A stretch of DNA of 64,000 bases. Origin: CAHJXG01 sp965277495 (GTDB taxonomy: Bacteria; Pseudomonadota; Alphaproteobacteria; Acetobacterales; Acetobacteraceae). A model generated the notes under the pieces. It was not told the DNA's origin. It searched no databases and saw nothing but the letters and a program-made list of their open reading frames with translations. Below are positions 17,452-25,187 of this stretch, piece by piece. Each line of letters opens with the position of its first letter. Positions within the stretch are counted from its first letter, which is position 1. Position numbers and translations under genes: made by a program. The stretch spans positions 4,092,001 to 4,156,000 of the forward strand of contig OZ255824.1 of assembly GCA_965277495.1 (NCBI GenBank). The letters are read 5' to 3'.

Positions 17452-18878
17452 GCCGCCAGTTCCACCACGCGCCGCAGGTCCGCGACGAACGCCGCATATT
17501 CCCGCGCCTTTGCGTCCTCATCAGGCAGGCGCAGCAGATAGGACGGATGCACCGTAATGAACCCGGTCGTGTTGCCGCCAATGCCGTCCGGCAGCGGCAT
17601 CGGCTGCCCGCGCTCCCGCGAGATCGTCACGGCCCGGCCCAGGATTGCCCGCGCCGCCGTCGCCCCCAGCATCACCGTCAATGCCGGCTTCACCTCCGCA
17701 CGCTCGCGGTCGAGCCAAAAGCGGCAGGCGTTGATCTCGCCGGTGCCGGGCTTCTCGTGGATGCGCCGCTTGCCGCGTGGCACGAACTTGAAGTGCTTGA
17801 CGGCATTGGTGACGTAAACCGTCTGCCGGTCCAGCCCGGCCTCCGCCATCGCCCGGTCCAGCAACTGCCCGGCCGGCCCGACGAACGGACGCCCGGCCAG
17901 GTCCTCCTGGTCGCCCGGCTGTTCGCCGACCATCATGATGCGCGCGGCGGGCGAGCCCTCGCCGAACACCACCTGCGTCGCCGGCTCCCAAAGCGGGCAG
18001 CGCCGGCACTCCGCCGCCTCGCGCGCCGCTTGCTGCAAAGGATTGCCGTCCTCAGCTGCGGGGGTGGCAACGACGCGGGCGGGACGAGGGGCTGAGAACA
18101 CGGGCTGCTCCACCATGCTGTCCACCCGGCCCGACGCCGTGCGGATCAATTCAGGAATCGCCGCAGCCTCCGGCAGGTTCCGCCAATATTTCTGCGGCAT
18201 CTCCGACCGCATCGCGCCGATCTTGAGCCGGGCCGGGTTAAAGATGCTGCTGTAATAGGCACGCCAGTACGCCTCCAGATGGTCGTCGTCCGGCACGTCG
18301 GCGGGGGAGGCGCCCACGTCGAACCGCAGCGTCTCGTTGGCCCAATGCGCGCTGCGGTAGGGCGTCAGGATCGACCACGCCATGGTCGCGAAACGCCGGA
18401 CGAAGAACGCCGCATTGGCCTCGACGATGTAGTGTTCGGGCTCAAACCAACTCACGTAGCGCGTGCCCTCGGGCTCATTGACCTCGCGGAACCGCACGAA
18501 GGCCTGCATCTTGTGGGTGTCGCGGCGAACCGCCTGGGCCAGGCGCTGCACTCGCTGCACCTCGGGGTCGGTGGTCATCTCCAACAGGTGTTTTTCGCCG
18601 CGGTGGGCGCGCCAGATCAGGCGATACAGCAGGGCAAACCGCTCGGGGTCGCGCGCCTGGATCGCGGTTTCCGCCAGCGACACCAGGGCGCGGGGGACGG
18701 TGAAGGCGCCCGTCGGCGGTGCGGTTTCGTTTGCTGGCTCAGGTTCGTCGAACAGGTCCTCCACGTCGCGGACCGACCAAACCACGTCCTCCGGCGCGAC
18801 ATCCCCCAGCGCCAGCGCGCGGGCGGCGGCACGCCATGCGCCCCAGTCAACCTCGTGCGCCAGGACGACGGACCTCAC
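17448..18878 (-). CDS. DUF4130 - UdgX uracil-DNA glycosylase fusion
   Basis: A protein of 476 residues. Residues about 1-250 match the DUF4130 type (TIGR03915, probable DNA metabolism). Residues about 285-476 are a UDG-superfamily domain of the UdgX class: C291-x2-C294, the catalytic GEQPGDQED at 318-326, GRPFVGPAG at 329-337, the UdgX-specific KRRIH loop at 370-374, NAC with C385, and HPSYLLR at 444-450. In UdgX the His of KRRIH forms a covalent bond with the abasic sugar after uracil removal. H362 (KHFK) sits where family 4 has its third cluster cysteine. The start overlaps the upstream radical SAM gene by 4 bp, so the two are one operon. Confidence 0.9.
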   Translation of the reverse strand: MRSVVLAHEVDWGAWRAAARALALGDVAPEDVVWSVRDVEDLFDEPEPANETAPPTGAFTVPRALVSLAETAIQARDPERFALLYRLIWRAHRGEKHLLEMTTDPEVQRVQRLAQAVRRDTHKMQAFVRFREVNEPEGTRYVSWFEPEHYIVEANAAFFVRRFATMAWSILTPYRSAHWANETLRFDVGASPADVPDDDHLEAYWRAYYSSIFNPARLKIGAMRSEMPQKYWRNLPEAAAIPELIRTASGRVDSMVEQPVFSAPRPARVVATPAAEDGNPLQQAAREAAECRRCPLWEPATQVVFGEGSPAARIMMVGEQPGDQEDLAGRPFVGPAGQLLDRAMAEAGLDRQTVYVTNAVKHFKFVPRGKRRIHEKPGTGEINACRFWLDRERAEVKPALTVMLGATAARAILGRAVTISRERGQPMPLPDGIGGNTTGFITVHPSYLLRLPDEDAKAREYAAFVADLRRVVELAA

Positions 18879-20092
18879 GCGAACATGTCCAGTTGGGCCG
18901 CCTTCGGCACCAGGCGCTGCGCCAGGCGTGCACTGTCCAACAGGCCGCCGGGCTGGTGGTCGGCGGTGACGACGAACGGCGCGACCTTGGCCATCGGCAT
19001 GCGTAGCCGGCCGAGGTCGTCCATGCGCAGCCGCAAATGCCGCCGCGCCTGGATCAGCTTGTCCACCGATTTCACGCCCATGCCCGGCACCCGCAACAAC
19101 TGCTCGCGCGTCGCAGTGTTCACGTCGACCGGGAACTGCTCGCGGTGCTGCAAAGCCCAGGCGAGCTTCGGGTCCATCGACAGGTCCATGTTCCCAGCCC
19201 CGTCGAGGGCCAGCTCGTCCGCTTTGAACTCATAAAACCGCATCAGCCAATCGGCTTGATACAGCCGGTGCTCGCGCAGCAGTGGCGCCTTGCGCGGCGG
19301 CAGGATGGCGCTCGCGTCGGGAATGGGGCTGAACGCCGAGAAATACACCCGGCGCAGCCCGTAATTGCCATACAGGTTGGTACTCAGCGCCAGGATCTTG
19401 CGGTCCGAGCTGTCGTCGGCGCCGATGATCATCTGCGTGCTCTGCCCGGCCGGCGCGAACCGCGGCGATTTCTTCTCGGCCTTCGCCTCGTCGATACGCA
19501 GCCGCATGCGGCCCATGCTGCGCCGGATGCCGGGCATGTCCTTCTCCGGCGCCAGCTTCGCCAAGCCCTCCTCGGTCGGCATCTCGACGTTGATGCTCAG
19601 CCGGTCTGCATACAGCCCGGCCTCCAGCAGCAGCTCCGGCGAGGCGTCGGGGATGGTTTTCAGGTGGATGTAGCCGCGGAACCCATGGTCCAGCCGCAGC
19701 GTCTTCGCCACCCGCACCACCTGTTCCATGGTGTAGTCCGGGCTGCGGATGATGCCGGAGCTGAGGAACAATCCTTCGATGCAGTTGCGGCGATAGAAAC
19801 CGAGCGTCAAGGTCACGACTTCCTCGACCGTGAACCGTGCCCGCTGCACGTTCGAGGACCGGCGATTGATGCAATACAGGCAATCGTACACGCAGCTATT
19901 GGTCAGCAAGATTTTCAGCAACGAGATGCAGCGTCCGTCCGGCGCGTAGGCGTGGCAGATGCCCATGCCCTCGGTCGAGCCGACACCGGTCTTCTCGCTT
20001 AGCGAGCTGCGCGTGGCCGTCCCGCTCGACGCGCAGGAGGCGTCGTATTTCGCCGCGTCGGCCAGGATTTCGAGCTTTTTGAGCAGATCCAT
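18875..20092 (-). CDS. Putative DNA modification/repair radical SAM protein
   Basis: A protein of 405 residues. The radical SAM [4Fe-4S] motif is C67-x3-C71-x2-C74 (CVYDCLYC). The AdoMet barrel is followed by a C-terminal helix-hairpin-helix region (REQLLRVPGMGVKSVDKLI), a DNA-binding element. The family (TIGR03916) is always found paired with DUF4130 or UDG-like partners, and its reaction is unknown. The ATG at 20092 is chosen because the extension to 20221 lies in the 5' end of the divergent peptidase gene. It overlaps the UdgX fusion by 4 bp. No LexA-type operator was seen. Confidence 0.9.
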   Translation of the reverse strand: MDLLKKLEILADAAKYDASCASSGTATRSSLSEKTGVGSTEGMGICHAYAPDGRCISLLKILLTNSCVYDCLYCINRRSSNVQRARFTVEEVVTLTLGFYRRNCIEGLFLSSGIIRSPDYTMEQVVRVAKTLRLDHGFRGYIHLKTIPDASPELLLEAGLYADRLSINVEMPTEEGLAKLAPEKDMPGIRRSMGRMRLRIDEAKAEKKSPRFAPAGQSTQMIIGADDSSDRKILALSTNLYGNYGLRRVYFSAFSPIPDASAILPPRKAPLLREHRLYQADWLMRFYEFKADELALDGAGNMDLSMDPKLAWALQHREQFPVDVNTATREQLLRVPGMGVKSVDKLIQARRHLRLRMDDLGRLRMPMAKVAPFVVTADHQPGGLLDSARLAQRLVPKAAQLDMFA

Positions 20093-20169
20093 GGAACGTT
20101 TGTTCTCCACCGCCGAAGTAGGCACCCTCGCCGAATGTTCAACCCGAATGGGCCGGGCTAAGCTGCGGC

Positions 20170-21921
20170 ATGACCGCCGATCCCCTTGCCTACACGACGA
20201 TAGGCGCCGCGAGTTCCCCAAGCTTCTCCTGCGACGGGCGCACCCTGTTCCACCTTCGCGGCGCCGGGCTGCCGCAGATATGGGCCTTGGACCTCGACGG
20301 CGATTCGGCGCAACAGCTCACGTGCCACAACGAGAAGGTGGCCCTGCTGCGCCGTGCGCCCGGCGATGACCGCCTGGTCTACGGCATCGATGCCGGCGGC
20401 GACGAGCGCCAGCAGCTTTGGCTGCTTGAGGACGGGCAGAGCCGCCCATTGACCGACGCGCCCGCCGTCATCCACGGGTTCGGCGCCTGGTCCCCGGAGG
20501 GCCGCCGCATCAGCCTGACCGCCAACGACCGCGACGAGGCCAATTTCGATATCCTGGTAATGGACGTGGCCACCGGCGAACGCACGCGCCTATTCCAGGG
20601 CACGTATGAGGCCACAGTGGCGGCCTGGCATCCCTCGGGCGACCGCCTCATCGCCATGCTGGACAAGAACAGCGGCGACCAGCGGCCCATGGTCCTGCAT
20701 GTGGACGGTGCCGTTCATGCCGTCCCGCGCGACGCACCCGCGCGTTATGCCAGCCTGCGCTGGACAGCGGACGGCGATGCGCTCATGGGCCTGACCGACG
20801 CCGGACGCGACGACATGGCGCTGTGCCGCATCGACCCGGCCAGCGGCGACGCCACGCCAGTCTTTGCGCCGCATGGCCGTGATGTCGAAGCTTGGGCGCT
20901 TGCCACTGGCGGCCTGCTCGCCACGGTCGAGAACGACCGCGGTTATGCCCTGCTGCGGATCGGCCCAATGAATGGCGAACGTCCCATGGTGGCGGGGCTG
21001 CCGCAGGGCGTGGTGTCCGATCCCGCCTGGTCGCCAGAGGGCACCACGCTGGCCGTCACCGTCGCGACGCCGACGGAGCCGCCGGGCATCTGGTTGTGGC
21101 GGGATGGCGCGATGCGTCCGCTATGGCGTCCGGAATGCGCGGTTGCCGTCCAAGATTTCCATCTGTGCGAGTGGGAAAGCATCGACGGCCGGCGCATACC
21201 GGGTTGGCTGGCCCTGCCGTCCGGCCCAGCGCCCGCCGCCGGGCATCCAGCGGTGGTCTGGGTCCATGGCGGCCCGGCGGCGCAAACGCGCGCCAACTTC
21301 CGCCCCGACATGCAGGCGCTGCTGGCCCAGGGCTACGCCGTGCTGATGCCGAACGTGCGCGGCAGCACCGGCTATGGCCGCGCGGCGATGGAAAGCGATG
21401 ACCGCGACAACCGCCAGCTTTCCGTGCACGACCTCGCAGCCGGCGGACGCTGGCTCGCTGCCCAGCCCGGCATCGATCCCGCCCGCATCGCCGTCATGGG
21501 CCAATCTTACGGCGGCTACATGGTGCTCGCTGCCATCACCGAGCACCCGGAGCTCTGGCGCGCCGCCATCGATTTTTACGGCATTGCGGATTTCTCCACG
21601 TTGCTCGCCAGCACGGGTTCCTGGCGCCGGGCGCACCGGGCCGACGAGTATGGCGACCCGATTCGGCACCGCGCCCTCTTCGACCGCATCTCGCCGTTGC
21701 GCCACGTGGGCCGCATCCAGGCGCCGCTGCTGGTGTTGCACGGAACGCGCGATCCGCGGGTGGCGATCGGCGAGAGCGAGCAGATCGTCGCGGCGCTGCA
21801 GGCCCGTGGCAAGCCGGTGCAGTACGAGATCTTCGACTACGCCGGGCACGGCTTCATACGGCCGGAAGACCGCCGCCGGGTCTATCTGGCCGTCGCGGCG
21901 CATCTCGCCCGCTATTTGTAA
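20170..21921 (+). CDS. S9-family prolyl oligopeptidase-like peptidase
   Basis: A protein of 583 residues. An N-terminal beta-propeller (TolB-like repeats such as PSFSCDGRTLF, AWSPEGRRISL, AWHPSGDRL) covers residues 1-340 and a C-terminal alpha/beta hydrolase domain carries the triad S446 (GQSYGG), D528 (GTRDP) and H560 (AGHGF). No signal peptide is visible, so it is probably cytoplasmic. It diverges from the radical SAM gene across 77 bp. Confidence 0.87.
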   Translation: MTADPLAYTTIGAASSPSFSCDGRTLFHLRGAGLPQIWALDLDGDSAQQLTCHNEKVALLRRAPGDDRLVYGIDAGGDERQQLWLLEDGQSRPLTDAPAVIHGFGAWSPEGRRISLTANDRDEANFDILVMDVATGERTRLFQGTYEATVAAWHPSGDRLIAMLDKNSGDQRPMVLHVDGAVHAVPRDAPARYASLRWTADGDALMGLTDAGRDDMALCRIDPASGDATPVFAPHGRDVEAWALATGGLLATVENDRGYALLRIGPMNGERPMVAGLPQGVVSDPAWSPEGTTLAVTVATPTEPPGIWLWRDGAMRPLWRPECAVAVQDFHLCEWESIDGRRIPGWLALPSGPAPAAGHPAVVWVHGGPAAQTRANFRPDMQALLAQGYAVLMPNVRGSTGYGRAAMESDDRDNRQLSVHDLAAGGRWLAAQPGIDPARIAVMGQSYGGYMVLAAITEHPELWRAAIDFYGIADFSTLLASTGSWRRAHRADEYGDPIRHRALFDRISPLRHVGRIQAPLLVLHGTRDPRVAIGESEQIVAALQARGKPVQYEIFDYAGHGFIRPEDRRRVYLAVAAHLARYL

Positions 21922-21923
21922 AT

Positions 21924-23126
21924 TTAGCCGCCCATCGCCTGCCGCATGAACAGCCGTTTCAGCCGCGGCATCCGGTGCACGCCGGCGATGCCGATATCCC
22001 GGGCCGCACGCAGCAGCGGGTTATCAGTGCTGAACAGCCGGTCAAGCACGTCGGTCGCGGCCAGCATCAGCAGGTTGTCCGGACGCCGCCGCCGCTGATA
22101 CTGCGCCAGCAACGTGGCCGCGCCGGGGTCTGCCCCCGCCTGCACCGCCGCAATCACCAAGTCCGACAGCGCCATCACGTCGCGGAAACCGAGGTTAAGC
22201 CCCTGGCCCGCGATCGGATGGATGCCGTGCGCGGCGTCGCCCACCAGCGCGAGCCGGGTGTCGACGTAGCGCTGCGCGTGCATGGCCGACAGCGGGTAGA
22301 TCCACCGCCGCCCGATCGGACGCACCGCGCCAAGGTGCCCGCCAAGCCGCCGCGCGACCTCATGCCCAAAGGCCGCGTCGTCGAGCGCGATGGCCCGGTC
22401 CGCCGCGGCGCTGCGCTCGGTCCAGACGATGGCGGAGACGTTCGGTGCGCCCTCGGTCGGCCCCATCGGCAGTTGCGCGAAGGGGCCGCCGGGCAAAAAA
22501 TGCTCCAGCGCCGTGTTATGGTGCGGCAGTTCATGCGCCACGGCCGAGACGATGCCGCGTTGGCGGTACGGCACCCGGGTCACAGCGATGCCGGCCTGCT
22601 CGCGCAAGGGCGAGCCGCGCCCCTCGGCCGCGACGACCAGGCGGCAGGCAATGCGCGGGCCGGCGGAAACCTGCACCACGGCGCCATCGGCACGGCGCTC
22701 GGCCACCGCCTCCGCCGGGGCATGCACGACCAACCCGGACGCCCCGTGCATGTGCGCGTTCAGCGCGACGCGCAGCGCCCGCGCCTCCACCATCCAGCCG
22801 AACGGCTGATCACCGACATCGGCATGGTCGAAATGCAGGAACAGGCTGGATGCCTGCCGTCCGACGCGCCCGTCGGATACGCGGATGTCGAGGATCGGCG
22901 ACGGCGCCTGCGGCAGCGCATCCCAGACCCCAGCCGCCTGCAAAAGCCGCCGTGACCCGGCTGCGATGGCATAGGCCCGCCCGTCGAAATCCGGATGCTC
23001 CATCGGCGGCAACGCGGCCCGGTCGATCACCGCGACCCGCACGCCGCCCGCCGCCAACCGGCAGGCCAGGGTGCCGCCGACTGGCCCCGCCCCCACGACA
23101 CAGACATCCACGTCCAAGTCAGCCAT
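21924..23126 (-). CDS. UbiH/UbiF-family FAD monooxygenase
   Basis: A protein of 400 residues. The FAD-binding GAGPVGG lies near residue 12 and the second FAD motif GDAAHGIHPIAGQGLNLGFRD lies in the C-terminal half. Such enzymes hydroxylate the ubiquinone ring (UbiH, UbiF, UbiI) using NAD(P)H and O2; which carbon cannot be told. The start is the ATG at 23126 (GAGG nearby); the frame open to 23243 is a shadow. It converges with the peptidase and ends 2 bp from it. Confidence 0.85.
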   Translation of the reverse strand: MADLDVDVCVVGAGPVGGTLACRLAAGGVRVAVIDRAALPPMEHPDFDGRAYAIAAGSRRLLQAAGVWDALPQAPSPILDIRVSDGRVGRQASSLFLHFDHADVGDQPFGWMVEARALRVALNAHMHGASGLVVHAPAEAVAERRADGAVVQVSAGPRIACRLVVAAEGRGSPLREQAGIAVTRVPYRQRGIVSAVAHELPHHNTALEHFLPGGPFAQLPMGPTEGAPNVSAIVWTERSAAADRAIALDDAAFGHEVARRLGGHLGAVRPIGRRWIYPLSAMHAQRYVDTRLALVGDAAHGIHPIAGQGLNLGFRDVMALSDLVIAAVQAGADPGAATLLAQYQRRRRPDNLLMLAATDVLDRLFSTDNPLLRAARDIGIAGVHRMPRLKRLFMRQAMGG

Positions 23127-23236
23127 CGCCTCGATTTCCTCAATGCCTAAAGACTGGGCAGGAGCCCGTTGCGGCGATGTTACACTCCGGGGCACGTCCT
23201 GCCCACGCCGCGTGCAGATCGGGCGATCCATCCGCT

Positions 23237-23272
23237 GGCGCACTGATAGCGCCTTCCGGCACGGTTCTTGAG
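23237..23272 (+). promoter_or_regulatory. Candidate sigma-54 promoter and dyad upstream of glnK
   Basis: CGGCACG (23257-23263) followed by TTGA (23268-23271) resembles the -24/-12 sigma-54 consensus TGGCACG-N4-TTGC with two mismatches (first base and last C). Just upstream, GGCGC-N7-GCGCC (23237-23253) forms a dyad that could be an activator site. glnK-amtB is classically NtrC/sigma-54 controlled. The mismatches make this only a candidate. Confidence 0.35.
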
Positions 23273-23337
23273 TGTGACCCTATAACGCTGCCTGCCAAAT
23301 GTGGCGCGAGGCGCGGGATTAGAAAGAGGATGGTTCG

Positions 23338-23676
23338 ATGAAGCTGATCATAGCCGTCATCAAGCCCTTCAAGCTCGACGATGTCCGGGAGGCTTTGACA
23401 CCGTTGGGTGTGCAGGGGCTGACGGTATCGGAGGTGAAGGGGTTTGGCCGGCAAAAGGGGCAGACGGAAATCTACCGTGGCGCCGAGTATCACGTGAACT
23501 TCCTGCCGAAGGTCAAGGTCGAGATTGCGGTGGCGGACGACCTCGCCGAGCAGGTGGTCGAGGCCATCATGAAGTCGGCCCATACCGGCAAAATCGGCGA
23601 CGGCAAGATTTTTGTCATGGATGTCGAACGCGCGGTGCGGATCAGGACCGGCGAGACCAACGAGGAAGCGCTATGA
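23338..23676 (+). CDS. glnK: Nitrogen regulatory protein P-II
   Basis: A protein of 112 residues, full length, with the uridylylation-site Tyr51 in the T-loop (RGAEYHVNFLPK) and the conserved MKLIIAVIKPFKL start. P-II proteins sense 2-oxoglutarate, ATP/ADP and glutamine and control AmtB by direct contact. The stop overlaps the amtB start (ATGA), so the pair is translationally coupled. Confidence 0.95.
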   Translation: MKLIIAVIKPFKLDDVREALTPLGVQGLTVSEVKGFGRQKGQTEIYRGAEYHVNFLPKVKVEIAVADDLAEQVVEAIMKSAHTGKIGDGKIFVMDVERAVRIRTGETNEEAL

Positions 23677-25058
23677 GAAAGGCTATCCGACTGCTGGCCC
23701 TGTTTCTGCTGCTGTTCACCGCGCTGCCGGCCTTGGCGCAAAATGCTGGAACGGGGGCGGAGCAGCCTGCCGCCATCGTCGCTGCCGCCGCCACGGAGGC
23801 CAAGGTCGACACAGGCGACACCGCCTGGATGCTGACGAGCACGGCGCTCGTGCTGATGATGACGGTGCCGGGCCTCGCGCTGTTCTACGCCGGCATGGTG
23901 CGCAAGAAGAATGTGCTCGCGACGCTGATGCAGTCGTTCAGCATCTGCGCCTTGGTCACCATAATATGGATGGTCCTGGGCTATAGCCTCGCCTTCACCA
24001 ACGGCACCCCCTACATCGGCGACCTTTCGCGCCTGTTTCTGAACGGGATCGCGGCGAACTGGGACAAGCCGTTCACGCTTGGCGCCGGCACCGAAAACGC
24101 CACGGTCAACACGATCCCCGAGACCGTTTACCTGATGTTCCAGATGACGTTCGCGATCATCACCCCGGCGCTGATCGCCGGCGCGTTCGCGGATCGGATG
24201 AAGTTCTCGGCGCTCATGGTGTTCATAACCCTGTGGTCCCTGCTGGTCTATTCGCCGGTGGCGCATTGGGTCTGGAGCCCGCTCGGCTGGATCAATGCGC
24301 TCGGCGCGGCGGACTTCGCCGGCGGCACGGTGGTGCACATCAACGCGGGCGTGGCCGGGCTGATATGCGCGCTCGTGCTCGGCAAGCGGATTGGCTACGG
24401 GCATGACAACATGAGCCCCTACAACCTCGCCTACGCCGTCATTGGCGCGTCGCTGCTTTGGGTCGGCTGGTTCGGCTTCAACGCCGGGTCGGCCCTGGGC
24501 GCTGGCGGACGCGCGGGCATGGCGATGCTGGCGACCCAGGTCGCGACCGGGGCCGCGGCGCTTGGCTGGATTGCGGCGGAGTGGATGGCGAAGGGCAAGC
24601 CTAGCGTGCTCGGCGTCATTTCGGGCGCCGTCGCCGGCCTGGTCGCCATCACGCCGGCGTCCGGTTTCGTGCTCCCAGGGCCGGCGCTGCTCATCGGCGT
24701 GGTCGCAGGCGTCGTCTGCTTCTGGTCGGCGACCGGGCTCAAGCACCTGCTGGGCTACGACGACAGCCTGGACGCTTTCGGCGTGCACGGCGTGGGCGGC
24801 ATCATCGGCGCGCTGCTGACGGGGGTGTTCGCCTATGGCCCGCTCTCGGCCACAGCCGACCATGCCGAGGGCATCTATATCGGCGGGGCGCCGCTGCTGC
24901 TCGTGCAATTCTATGCCGTTGCAGCCACGGTGGTTTACAGTTCAATCGCGACGTTCATCCTGCTCAAGCTCGTCGATATCACGATCGGCCTTCGCGTTTC
25001 CGAGGACCAGGAGCGCGAGGGCCTGGATCTCGTGCTGCATGGCGAGCAGCTCGGCTAA
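23673..25058 (+). CDS. amtB: Ammonium transporter AmtB
   Basis: A protein of 461 residues: a cleavable signal-like N-terminus (MRKAIRLLALFLLLF..LAQ), then 11 membrane helices. The twin-His pore residues are in HINAGVAG and FGVHGVGG, and the ammonium-site aromatics are in the YFWWG-equivalent region. It conducts NH4+/NH3 through the inner membrane and is gated by GlnK. The start at 23673 overlaps the glnK stop. The tail (VSEDQEREGLDLVLHGEQLG) is the usual P-II-interacting C-terminus. Confidence 0.95.
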   Translation: MRKAIRLLALFLLLFTALPALAQNAGTGAEQPAAIVAAAATEAKVDTGDTAWMLTSTALVLMMTVPGLALFYAGMVRKKNVLATLMQSFSICALVTIIWMVLGYSLAFTNGTPYIGDLSRLFLNGIAANWDKPFTLGAGTENATVNTIPETVYLMFQMTFAIITPALIAGAFADRMKFSALMVFITLWSLLVYSPVAHWVWSPLGWINALGAADFAGGTVVHINAGVAGLICALVLGKRIGYGHDNMSPYNLAYAVIGASLLWVGWFGFNAGSALGAGGRAGMAMLATQVATGAAALGWIAAEWMAKGKPSVLGVISGAVAGLVAITPASGFVLPGPALLIGVVAGVVCFWSATGLKHLLGYDDSLDAFGVHGVGGIIGALLTGVFAYGPLSATADHAEGIYIGGAPLLLVQFYAVAATVVYSSIATFILLKLVDITIGLRVSEDQEREGLDLVLHGEQLG

Positions 25059-25091
25059 CCCGCCTGGCTAAATTATCCAGGAACGACACAC

Positions 25092-25130
25092 CGGGGCCGC
25101 GAAATCATCGCGGCCCCGTTTTCTGTTTCG
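25092..25130 (+). terminator. Rho-independent terminator after amtB
   Basis: A perfect 11-bp stem, CGGGGCCGCGA (25092-25102) with TCGCGGCCCCG (25108-25118), a 5-nt AATCA loop, followed by TTTTCTGTTTC. It ends glnK-amtB before ftsK. Confidence 0.9.
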
Positions 25131-25187
25131 GTCCGCGCCGTCGGTGCATTAAGCTACGGTCTTCCTTGAAGGTGACCGGACAACACT

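Noticed and set aside
20093..20169. Possible LexA operator before the radical SAM/UdgX operon
   Set aside because: GTTC occurs twice here, but about 30 bases apart, not at the GTTC-N7-GTTC spacing of alphaproteobacterial LexA sites.
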